Program-made: the position numbers and the translations under genes
The notes under the pieces: model-generated
Database searches by the model: none
Told to the model about the DNA's origin: nothing
Seen by the model: the letters and a program-made list of their open reading frames with translations, nothing else
Part shown: positions 1-6,721 of the stretch, in pieces
How positions within the stretch are numbered: the stretch's first letter is position 1
Layout: every line of letters starts with the position of its first letter
Origin: Oscillospiraceae bacterium
GTDB lineage: Bacteria; Bacillota; Clostridia; UBA1212; SIG427
NCBI GenBank assembly: GCA_015069135.1
Contig: SVJE01000001.1
Location: 62,001 to 126,000 of the forward strand
Direction of reading: 5' to 3'
DNA: 64,000 nt

Positions 1-28
1 TACAAAAGAGAAAGGCAGGAGATGTAAA

Positions 29-373
29 ATGCAGATACGTATCAGACGAGAAAATAATATTTTGACTTTTTCACTTTCAGGAGAATTGGATCACCACAGT
101 GCAGATGAGGTAAGACGAAGAATGGACACTGCATTGCTGGCTAATGTATGCAAACATGTAATTTTTGATTTTACCGGATTAACTTTTATGGACAGTTCCG
201 GAATCGGTATGCTGATGGGGAGAAATAAGAGCGTGGAAATTCTGGGTGGCAAGGCGTTTATTGTGTGTAACGGCACAGTTGAAAAATTGCTTGCCATGTC
301 AGGTGTTTTTAGTCATATAAAAAAAGCTGACAGCGTTGAGATTATAAAAGAAAGTTTAAGAGGTGAGGGTTAA
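29..373 (+). CDS. spoIIAA: Anti-sigma F factor antagonist SpoIIAA
   Basis: A 114-residue STAS-domain protein. The family binds the anti-sigma factor SpoIIAB and, when dephosphorylated, frees SigF in the forespore. The conserved phosphorylation loop FMDSSGIGM is present, with Ser56 and Ser57 as candidate phospho-sites, and the length matches the family (about 115 residues). An AGGAG ribosome binding site precedes the ATG at 29. The stop codon overlaps the next start (TAATG at 371-375), so translation with spoIIAB is probably coupled. It is the first complete gene; the operon promoter lies upstream of the window. The order spoIIAA-spoIIAB-sigF is the standard spoIIA order, which makes the call very secure. 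Confidence 0.97.
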   Translation: MQIRIRRENNILTFSLSGELDHHSADEVRRRMDTALLANVCKHVIFDFTGLTFMDSSGIGMLMGRNKSVEILGGKAFIVCNGTVEKLLAMSGVFSHIKKADSVEIIKESLRGEG

Positions 374-816
374 TGGAATACATAAACAGGTTAAGTTGTG
401 AGTTTGAAGCAAGATCTTCAAATGAAGGACTTGCAAGAACAATCGTGGCGTCTTTGGCTTTATCATTGGATCCTACTCTTGATGAACTGGATGATCTTCG
501 TACTGCTGTAAGTGAAGCTGTTACAAACAGTATTATCCATGGATATAATCAGGAATGTTGTCCTGAAAACATAGTATATATGGATTGTATTCTTTATGAA
601 GACAGGATTTCTGTTACAGTAAGGGACAAAGGTTGTGGTATTGAAGATGTAAATAAGGCCATGCAGCCACTTTATACTTCTGCACCGGAGATGGAAAGGT
701 CAGGTATGGGTTTTACCGTAATGGAAACTTTTACTGACAGACTAGTGGTTAAATCAACGCCGGGGGAGGGAACTTCTGTAACAATGGTTAAGATTTTTTC
801 TAAAAACAGGGAGTGA
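373..816 (+). CDS. spoIIAB: Anti-sigma F factor / serine kinase SpoIIAB
   Basis: A 147-residue GHKL-type ATP-binding protein. SpoIIAB holds SigF inactive and phosphorylates SpoIIAA. The N box is SEAVTNSIIHGY (Glu48, Asn52, His56), the G1 box RDKGCGIED (about 84-92), and the G2 box SGMGFTVMETF (about 110-120). Length and motif spacing are normal. Its ATG overlaps the spoIIAA stop by one base, and sigF follows after 6 bases, giving a tight operon. No unusual features. Confidence 0.97.
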   Translation: MEYINRLSCEFEARSSNEGLARTIVASLALSLDPTLDELDDLRTAVSEAVTNSIIHGYNQECCPENIVYMDCILYEDRISVTVRDKGCGIEDVNKAMQPLYTSAPEMERSGMGFTVMETFTDRLVVKSTPGEGTSVTMVKIFSKNRE

Positions 817-822
817 CCTTCT

Positions 823-1536
823 ATGCAACCTAAAGACATGGATTTGCTGAAGTTGGCAGCTTCTGGTGACAATGTTGCTTTAGAAAAATTAGTGGAACAG
901 AATTATGGATTGGTACTTAGTATTGTAAAAAGATTTTCTAACAGAGGTGTTGACAGAGAAGATTTAATACAGATTGGATCTATAGGGCTTATTAAAGCAA
1001 TTAAGAACTTTAATACAGATTATGACGTAATGTTTTCTACTTATGCTGTGCCTATGATTGCAGGTGAAATTAAACGATTTTTAAGAGATGATGGACCGGT
1101 AAAGGTATCAAGAAGTCTTAAAGAACTATACATGAAAGCCAGGGCAGCAAGTGTTGCTTTAAGCATTAAACTGGGGCGGGAACCTGGACTTTCTGAAGTT
1201 GCAGAATCTTTAAATGTTTCTGTGGAAGACCTTACGTTGGCTATGGAGGCTCAGGAAAGTCCGGAGTCATTTTACAGTATGTGTGAAGGAGAAGAGGTTT
1301 ATCTTCTGGACAAGCTATCTGCAGAGAAAGAATCTGAATTTGAGGGTATTCTTGACCGGATGACAGTGGTTTCTTTGTTAAAATGTCTTGATTCTGAGGA
1401 AAGGAACATAATTACTTTACGTTATCTTAAAAATAAGACTCAAAGTGATGTAGGTAGAGTTATGGGAATTTCTCAGGTTCAGGTTTCGAGAAGAGAGAAA
1501 AGAGCTCTTAAGAAGATGAGAGAACATGCTGATTAG
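823..1536 (+). CDS. sigF: RNA polymerase sporulation sigma factor SigF
   Basis: A 237-residue sigma-70 family factor that directs early forespore transcription. Region 2 is clear (DREDLIQIGSIGLIKAI through EIKRFLRDDG, about 45-90), and a region 4 helix-turn-helix ends the protein (SDVGRVMGISQVQVSRRE, about 206-223). A GGGAG ribosome binding site lies 9 bases before the ATG. It closes the spoIIA trio. A SigG-type promoter for the next gene overlaps its stop codon, so spoVAC can be expressed separately from the spoIIA transcript. Confidence 0.97.
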   Translation: MQPKDMDLLKLAASGDNVALEKLVEQNYGLVLSIVKRFSNRGVDREDLIQIGSIGLIKAIKNFNTDYDVMFSTYAVPMIAGEIKRFLRDDGPVKVSRSLKELYMKARAASVALSIKLGREPGLSEVAESLNVSVEDLTLAMEAQESPESFYSMCEGEEVYLLDKLSAEKESEFEGILDRMTVVSLLKCLDSEERNIITLRYLKNKTQSDVGRVMGISQVQVSRREKRALKKMREHAD

Positions 1537-1565
1537 AATAAATGTTACTTTAACCTGACATAATA
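1536..1565 (+). promoter_or_regulatory. SigG-type promoter of spoVAC
   Basis: GAATA at 1536-1540 and CATAATA at 1559-1565 are separated by 18 bases. This matches the published B. subtilis SigG consensus (GHATR, 18 bases, CATHHTA) at every position. It overlaps the sigF stop and precedes spoVAC, a gene that belongs to the SigG regulon in other spore formers. Assignment is by consensus only. Confidence 0.7.
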
Positions 1566-1595
1566 GAGATATGTTATGTGGGAGGTAAGTTCATT

Positions 1596-2054
1596 ATGGA
1601 TATTAATCTTAAAAATATTGAGGTTAAAGAATTTTCGCAGCTTGCAGCTAAAAAAGCAAAAAAGACACCTATATTAAAGAACTGCATCAGAGCTTTTTTG
1701 TTTGGTGCAGGCTTTTGTGTTATTGCACAGATTTTTAAGGATTTTATTATGTACAAAGGTGTATCCGAAGAGGATGCTTCAACCTATACAACGATATTTA
1801 TGATTTTTCTGGGGGCTATACTTACTACATTCAATGTGTATGATAACATTGGCAAAGTAGCCGGAGCAGGTTCAGTAGTGCCCGTAAGTGGTTTTGCCAA
1901 CTCAATTGTTTCACCTGCCATGGAGTTTCGCAGTGAGGGTAGAATTTTGGGTTCTGGTGCTCAGATGTTTGTGGTGGCAGGACCTGTTATTGTATATGGT
2001 ACAGTGGCAAGTGTGGTGTGTGGGGCTGTGTATTGGATTTTAAAGATGGTGTGA
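1596..2054 (+). CDS. spoVAC: Stage V sporulation protein AC
   Basis: A small integral membrane protein of 152 residues with several hydrophobic segments (for example FGAGFCVIAQIF and IFLGAILTTF) and the family signature GSVVPVSGFANSIVSPAMEF. SpoVAC is part of the forespore inner-membrane channel that takes up, and on germination releases, dipicolinic acid. An in-frame GTG at 1578 sits next to the GGAGGT ribosome binding site (1581-1586), so the ATG at 1596, 9 bases after it, is the likely start. Its partners spoVAD and spoVAEb are normally adjacent but here lie 3.2 kb downstream behind unrelated genes. Confidence 0.93.
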   Translation: MDINLKNIEVKEFSQLAAKKAKKTPILKNCIRAFLFGAGFCVIAQIFKDFIMYKGVSEEDASTYTTIFMIFLGAILTTFNVYDNIGKVAGAGSVVPVSGFANSIVSPAMEFRSEGRILGSGAQMFVVAGPVIVYGTVASVVCGAVYWILKMV

Positions 2055-2065
2055 AACAACATCTA

Positions 2066-2725
2066 TTACAACAATGTAAAACAGTTTTTATTAAACTCTA
2101 AAAGGCCTTCATCCCTCATTTTACAGAGTTCATTTGACATGGCACTTCTGTCAACAGACAGAAAATCTGCTAGCTGTTGACGGTTAAAAGGTATAGTAAA
2201 GCTGGCGCTGTTTTGCCTTTTTGCTTCCATAGATAAATAAGAAATCAATTTTTCCCGGGTAGAGCGCTTGGATATATGTCTAAGTTTTTGTACCAGTTTT
2301 CTGTTTTTTTCTGAAATAGCAAAAAACATATTTTGTACTACCAAGGTGTGAAAAGGGCAGGCCGAAGAACATGTTGTAATAATACGATTTACATTAAAGA
2401 AAACAACGGTACTGTCTTCTACAGCAACCACATCATTAAGTATTGGATCACTGTCAGGTGTGGCATAGGCTTCTCCGAATATTTCCCCCACTGATATATG
2501 CCCAAGGATGCTTCTGTTTCCCCAATAGTCATCATTTTGAATATGGAGATTTCCTTCTAATAGCACTACTATATCCTCGATCTCTTGTCCCTGGCGGAAT
2601 ATATATTCACCTTTTTTATATGTGTTGAATCTGGCTCCAAGGCATGAAAGCATAGCAGTTATTTCATCCTGGCTTATGCCTGCAAATAGTTGTGTTTTTT
2701 TGAGAATGGAAATATATTCTTTCAT
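2066..2725 (-). CDS. Crp/Fnr family transcriptional regulator
   Basis: A 219-residue regulator with an N-terminal cyclic-nucleotide-binding-like beta barrel (about 10-120), a dimerisation helix, and a C-terminal winged helix (RQQLADFLSVDRSAMSNELC, about 183-202). It lacks the N-terminal cysteine cluster of true FNR; two cysteines occur in the central region (CSSACPF, about 115-121). It is transcribed away from the Fe-S protein gene at 2813, and a palindrome sits between them, so control of that neighbour is likely. Clostridial relatives of this type often sit beside redox or nitrosative-stress genes; the effector here is unknown. Confidence 0.88.
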   Translation of the reverse strand: MKEYISILKKTQLFAGISQDEITAMLSCLGARFNTYKKGEYIFRQGQEIEDIVVLLEGNLHIQNDDYWGNRSILGHISVGEIFGEAYATPDSDPILNDVVAVEDSTVVFFNVNRIITTCSSACPFHTLVVQNMFFAISEKNRKLVQKLRHISKRSTREKLISYLSMEAKRQNSASFTIPFNRQQLADFLSVDRSAMSNELCKMRDEGLLEFNKNCFTLL

Positions 2726-2740
2726 AAAAATTCACTTTCC

Positions 2741-2754
2741 GTTGTAAAAACAAC
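2741..2754. promoter_or_regulatory. Palindrome between divergent genes, candidate Crp/Fnr operator
   Basis: GTTGT-AAAA-ACAAC, a perfect 5-base inverted repeat with a 4-base spacer, lies 16 bases upstream of the regulator start and 59 bases before the Fe-S protein start. Position and symmetry suit a dimeric Crp-type repressor or activator. The repeat is short, so the call is tentative. Confidence 0.4.
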
Positions 2755-2812
2755 CGTTTTGTTTTGGTTATCATAATATAATTAGTTTGTAAATTCAAGA
2801 GAGGTGATAATT

Positions 2813-3505
2813 ATGATTAGAAAAATAATTAAAATTGATGAAAATAAATGTAATGGTTGTGGTGCTTGTGCATCGGCTTGCCATGAAGGTGCTATTGAAA
2901 TGATAAATGGAGTAGCGAAACTTACCAGAGAGAATTATTGTGATGGACTTGGTGATTGTCTTCCCGCTTGTCCTACCGGCGCTATTACTTTTGAAGAAAG
3001 AGAAGCGCCTGCATATGATGAAAAAGCGGTCCTTGAAGCAAAGAAAAAAGCTTCTAAACCTCTTCCTTGCGGATGTCCCGGAACACAGTCTAAGGCAATT
3101 CATAGAGATAACAGCTGCAATATTCCTTCAGTACATACAAACAGTCAGCTGTCTCAGTGGCCTGTGCAGATAAAATTGATTCCTGTGAATGCACCATATT
3201 TTAACGGGGCAAAGCTTTTGGTGGCTGCAGACTGTACAGCCTTTGCTTACGGTAATTTCCACAACGAGTTTATACGGAATCATATCACATTAATTGGTTG
3301 TCCAAAACTTGATGATGTGGATTATTCAGAAAAACTAACAGCTATTATTGCAAATAACAATATTAAAAGTGTTACAGTAGTTCGTATGGAAGTACCCTGT
3401 TGTGGTGGTATTGAATTTGCTGTCAAAAAGGCCTTACAGGCAAGTGGGAAATTTATTCCATGGAGAGTTGTAACTGTTTCTACAGATGGTAGCATATTGG
3501 ATTGA
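2813..3505 (+). CDS. 4Fe-4S dicluster-type ferredoxin-like protein
   Basis: A soluble 230-residue Fe-S protein. The first cluster motif CNGCGACASAC (Cys13, 16, 19, 23) is complete. The second, CDGLGDCLPACP, has leucine where the second cysteine is expected. More cysteines follow in CGCPG, ADCTAF, IGCPK and VPCCGG, suggesting a further metal or thiol site. It probably transfers electrons; the partner is unknown. The ATG at 2813 is preferred over an in-frame GTG at 2804, which is part of the AGAGGTG ribosome binding site. It is divergent from the Crp/Fnr regulator, a pairing that recurs in clostridia. Confidence 0.82.
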   Translation: MIRKIIKIDENKCNGCGACASACHEGAIEMINGVAKLTRENYCDGLGDCLPACPTGAITFEEREAPAYDEKAVLEAKKKASKPLPCGCPGTQSKAIHRDNSCNIPSVHTNSQLSQWPVQIKLIPVNAPYFNGAKLLVAADCTAFAYGNFHNEFIRNHITLIGCPKLDDVDYSEKLTAIIANNNIKSVTVVRMEVPCCGGIEFAVKKALQASGKFIPWRVVTVSTDGSILD

Positions 3506-3520
3506 TATATCTAACAGGTG

Positions 3521-3559
3521 AAAGTTGGTAAAATGAATATTAAATTTTACCGACTTTTT
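3521..3559. terminator. Bidirectional terminator between Fe-S protein and MATE genes
   Basis: A 13-base inverted repeat (3521-3533 and 3545-3557, one G-U pair on the plus strand) with a run of T after the 3' arm and a run of A before the 5' arm. It separates two convergent genes, and the MATE stop codon lies in the loop. Confidence 0.75.
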
Positions 3560-4934
3560 CTTTTTTTTCTTCTATTCGCTCAAAGTTATGAATCCAATCA
3601 GCTTTAAGAAAGTATATCAAGAATATAATGCTGCTTAATGTCCATGTAATTGGGTATGCCCAGGATACTGTTGTCAGTTCGTTTACAAATTTAAGAGCGA
3701 CAGTAATGTAAGTTACTCGTATAACGCACCAACATGCCAGCATTGTAAACATAGGAACAGAAGGCTTACCGGCTCCTCTCATTATTCCGGCAATACAGTG
3801 TGAAAATGCCATCAAACAGTAAAAAAGGCAAATAGTTCTCATGTGTCTCGTGCCAAAAGAAATTGATTCAGGTGAGTCTGTGAAAAGCCCGATTAAAACA
3901 GGAGAGAATGTATAGGATAACACACCTATTAATTCAGCTAAAATAGTACTACAGGCTATACCGAACCCAACACCTTTTTTTACTCTGTCGTATTGGCGTG
4001 CTCCCAGATTCTGTCCTACGAAAGTAGACAAAGCCTGAGTAAAACAAGTTACCGGCAGAAAAGCAAATCCCTCTAACTTTGAATAAGAACCACATCCGGC
4101 CATAGCAGCTTTACCAAAACTGTTTATATTAGACTGAACAACTACGTTGGCGACGGCAATAACGCTGTTTTGCACCCCTGATGGTATTCCGTAACGGATT
4201 ATATCTACAAGACTTTTTCTGTCAAATCTTATTTCCTTAACAGCAATTTTGTAAGGTGCATTAACTCTTAATAAGTGTATAAAACACAAAAGGGCACTGA
4301 CTCCTTGTGAAATGGTAGTTGCAACAGCAGCAGAACCTACACCTAAGCCCAATACGGCAACAAAAAGCATATCCAGTGCTATGTTTATAAAAGTAGAAAA
4401 AATAAGGTAATAAAGTGGATGCTTGCTATCTCCTACAGCGTGGAGAATACCTACAAAAATATTGTACATGACAATAAATATAGCACCATAAAAATAATAT
4501 CTGAAATATGTAATGGACTGGGGCAGAACTTCAGATGGTGTTCCCATCCATTGTAAAACAAAAGGCGTTAATGCTACACCTACAACTGTCAGTATTATTC
4601 CTGTTATCAAACCGAAAGCAATGGCTGTGTGAATATATTTTCTTAATGAATCAAATTGTTTAGCTCCGAAAGCTTTTGCAATAACAACACCGGCTCCCAT
4701 AGCCACACCATTGAAGAAACTTATCATCATGAAAATAAGGCTGCCGGAAGAACTTACTGCAGCCAAAGCATTATCATCTATGTAATTTCCCACAACCCAG
4801 GCATCGAAAGTGTTGTAAAGCTGTTGAAAAACATTACCTAAAAAAACAGGTAAAGCAAAAAGTAACATAGCTTTCCATATTGAGCCGGATGTAAGTGAAG
4901 TCTTCTTAGAGTTCAAAATGCACACTTCTTTCAT
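3540..4934 (-). CDS. MATE family multidrug/cation efflux transporter
   Basis: A 464-residue inner-membrane protein with about twelve hydrophobic segments and the two-fold MatE repeat. Diagnostic stretches include PVFLGNVFQQLYNTFDAWVVG near the N terminus and YGIPSGVQNSVIAVANVVVQ at the start of the second half. MATE proteins export drugs or organic cations using a Na+ or H+ gradient; the substrate cannot be told from sequence. The ATG at 4934 has no good ribosome binding site; an in-frame TTG at 4916 is an alternative start. It is convergent with the Fe-S protein gene. Confidence 0.9.
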   Translation of the reverse strand: MKEVCILNSKKTSLTSGSIWKAMLLFALPVFLGNVFQQLYNTFDAWVVGNYIDDNALAAVSSSGSLIFMMISFFNGVAMGAGVVIAKAFGAKQFDSLRKYIHTAIAFGLITGIILTVVGVALTPFVLQWMGTPSEVLPQSITYFRYYFYGAIFIVMYNIFVGILHAVGDSKHPLYYLIFSTFINIALDMLFVAVLGLGVGSAAVATTISQGVSALLCFIHLLRVNAPYKIAVKEIRFDRKSLVDIIRYGIPSGVQNSVIAVANVVVQSNINSFGKAAMAGCGSYSKLEGFAFLPVTCFTQALSTFVGQNLGARQYDRVKKGVGFGIACSTILAELIGVLSYTFSPVLIGLFTDSPESISFGTRHMRTICLFYCLMAFSHCIAGIMRGAGKPSVPMFTMLACWCVIRVTYITVALKFVNELTTVSWAYPITWTLSSIIFLIYFLKADWIHNFERIEEKKEKVGKI

Positions 4935-4990
4935 GTATAAGTCGATTAATTATACTTCTACAAATATTCAAGGTCAAGAAACAAAGAAAC

Positions 4991-5196
4991 ACCCCTGAAT
5001 GGCAACGATAATTAAAGGCATTTATATGGGGAAATACCCTGAATACAGTATGTTTAAAAAAGGTAATATCAGGGGAAAACAGTGAAAAGTAAGAATAAAT
5101 CTTACAAATTCCCTGAACATTATACTTAAATAAATGTGAATGTATAAGGGTATTTCCCTTAATATTATCATTGTGAGATGAGGCATATCCAGGGGT
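4991..5196. repeat. About 206 bp nested imperfect palindrome upstream of spoVAD
   Basis: Four pairs of inverted arms share almost one centre (about 5093-5097). They are 4991-5000 with 5187-5196 (9 of 10 match), 5029-5047 with 5141-5158 (GGGAAATACCC core), 5069-5077 with 5109-5116 (TCAGGGGAA and TTCCCTGA), and an inner perfect hairpin GTAAGA-ATAAA-TCTTAC at 5089-5105. It fills most of the 337-base gap between the MATE and spoVAD genes, with no coding potential seen. It may be a MITE-like relic or a large RNA hairpin. No target-site duplication was obvious. Confidence 0.6.
5138..5167 (+). promoter_or_regulatory. Possible SigG-type promoter of spoVAD
   Basis: GAATG (5138-5142), 18 bases, then AATATTA (5161-5167). 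This matches the SigG consensus except for the first base of the -10 element. It lies in the right half of the nested palindrome about 105 bases before the spoVAD start. A separate forespore promoter is expected because spoVAD is detached from spoVAC. Confidence 0.4.
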
Positions 5197-5271
5197 AAAA
5201 TTTTGAACCTTCTATCAAAGTCGGGAATATTTTCTTGTTTTCAGCAAATCATAACTTAAGAGGTGGGTAAA

Positions 5272-6282
5272 ATGGCTATAAAAACAGGAAAACAGACATA
5301 CATTTTAACAAAGCCTGTTTTCGTACATGATAGAGCTTGTATTGTAGGACAGATGGAAAAAGACGGTCCTTTGGGAGAACATTTTGAAATAGTACAGGAA
5401 CCGTATTTCGGAAGAGATACATGGGAAAGGGCAGAAGCCCAGTTTCAGGCAGCTGTTTACAACAAACTCCTTGCAATAAGCACTATTACAGAAGACCAGA
5501 TAGATTGTGTTCTTGCAGGAGATCTCTTAAGTCAATGTAGTGCATCTGCTTTGGGGCTGGTAGAAGGGACAAGACCTTTTTTAGGAATGTTTGGTGCTTG
5601 TTCAACTATGGCAGAAGCACTGTTGATAGGATCCTTGCTTATTGATGGTGGGGGAATGAATAATTGCATTTGTCTCACATCCAGCCATTTTTGTTCTGCT
5701 GAAAAACAATTCCGTTTTCCTTTAGAGTTAGGAACCCAGCGAGCACCTACATCCCAATGGACAGTTACCGGTTGCGGAGGTGTGATACTATCCTCAGAAA
5801 AAGCTCCTGTTAAAATTACTTCCGTAACTCCGGGAATAATGACAGATATGAAAATAACTGATACTAATAACATGGGAGCGGCTATGGCATGTGCGGCAGC
5901 ATCAACAATAACAGCTCATTTTAAAGATACAGGCAGAAAACCGGATTACTATGACCTTATTGTAACCGGAGACCTTGGAATATTAGGCCGTGAACTTATG
6001 CTGGAAGTGCTTAAAAAGCAGGGTATATCAGTACCTGATAAAAAAGCCTTTGACTGTGGTGCTGAAATCTTTAATCAGGAAAAACAAAAAACAAACTGCG
6101 GGGGAAGTGGCTGCGGTTGTTGTGCATCAGTGTTAACTGCATATTTACTGAAACAGTTGGAGCAAGGTGTGATAAAAAGAATACTTTTTACAGCAACGGG
6201 GGCCCTTATGAGCGCAGTATCAGTTAAACAGGGTGATCCTATTGTAGGGATAGCTCACAGTGTAGTTTTGGAAAGAGAGTAA
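5272..6282 (+). CDS. spoVAD: Stage V sporulation protein AD
   Basis: A 336-residue thiolase-fold protein, close to the family length of about 338. SpoVAD binds dipicolinic acid and is loaded onto the outer face of the forespore inner membrane with the other SpoVA proteins. The glycine- and cysteine-rich stretches CGGSGCGCCA and LFTATGALMS are typical of the C-terminal half. An in-frame GTG at 5263 is part of the AGAGGTGG ribosome binding site, so the ATG at 5272 is the likely start. SpoVAEb follows 5 bases later. Confidence 0.94.
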   Translation: MAIKTGKQTYILTKPVFVHDRACIVGQMEKDGPLGEHFEIVQEPYFGRDTWERAEAQFQAAVYNKLLAISTITEDQIDCVLAGDLLSQCSASALGLVEGTRPFLGMFGACSTMAEALLIGSLLIDGGGMNNCICLTSSHFCSAEKQFRFPLELGTQRAPTSQWTVTGCGGVILSSEKAPVKITSVTPGIMTDMKITDTNNMGAAMACAAASTITAHFKDTGRKPDYYDLIVTGDLGILGRELMLEVLKKQGISVPDKKAFDCGAEIFNQEKQKTNCGGSGCGCCASVLTAYLLKQLEQGVIKRILFTATGALMSAVSVKQGDPIVGIAHSVVLERE

Positions 6283-6287
6283 AATGT

Positions 6288-6659
6288 ATGGATATATTTG
6301 TAAAATATCTTGGCGTTGTTATTACCGGTGGTCTTATCTGCGTAATTGCTCAGATTCTTATTGATAAAACAAAACTGACTTCAGCAAGAATTCTGGTTTT
6401 ATTTGTGGTTTCAGGTGTATTTTTGTCTGCCTTTGGAGTATATGAAAAAATAAAGGATTTCGGCCATTGCGGAGCTACCGTTCCTTTGGTAGGTTTTGGT
6501 CACGCTTTGTATCAGGGTGTGGTTAAGGCAATTGATGAAATGGGTTTCAGAGGAATCTTTACAGGAGGACTCCCTGATGTGGCTGGTGGCATAGTAATGG
6601 CTGTGTTTTTTGGAGTTATAGCCTCCCTGGTATCAAAACCAAAATCAAAGAAACCTTAA
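6288..6659 (+). CDS. spoVAEb: Stage V sporulation protein AE (SpoVAEb type)
   Basis: A 123-residue membrane protein with three or four hydrophobic segments and the shared SpoVAC/AE motif VPLVGFGHALYQGVVKAI. It works with SpoVAC and SpoVAD in dipicolinate transport. It follows spoVAD by 5 bases and is clearly co-transcribed. No spoVAA, spoVAB or spoVAF gene is visible nearby, so only the C-D-Eb core found in many clostridia is present here. Confidence 0.92.
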   Translation: MDIFVKYLGVVITGGLICVIAQILIDKTKLTSARILVLFVVSGVFLSAFGVYEKIKDFGHCGATVPLVGFGHALYQGVVKAIDEMGFRGIFTGGLPDVAGGIVMAVFFGVIASLVSKPKSKKP

Positions 6660-6673
6660 TGTCGAAAAATTTT

Positions 6674-6687
6674 ATTTCCCGGGAAAT
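6674..6687. repeat. Perfect 14-base palindrome ATTTCCC/GGGAAAT
   Basis: Two 7-base arms with no loop, 14 bases after the spoVAEb stop. The TTTCCC/GGGAAA core recalls the arms of the palindrome upstream of spoVAD. With no loop it is a poor terminator; a protein binding site is possible. Confidence 0.35.
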
Positions 6688-6721
6688 TGACCAATTTTCT
6701 CTAAAAAGATAACATAACTTT

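Noticed and set aside
5039..5125. CATTATA at 5119 as the SigG -10 of spoVAD
   Set aside because: The -10 matches, but the nearest GAATA is 21 bases away, outside the usual 18; the 5138/5161 pair fits spacing better.
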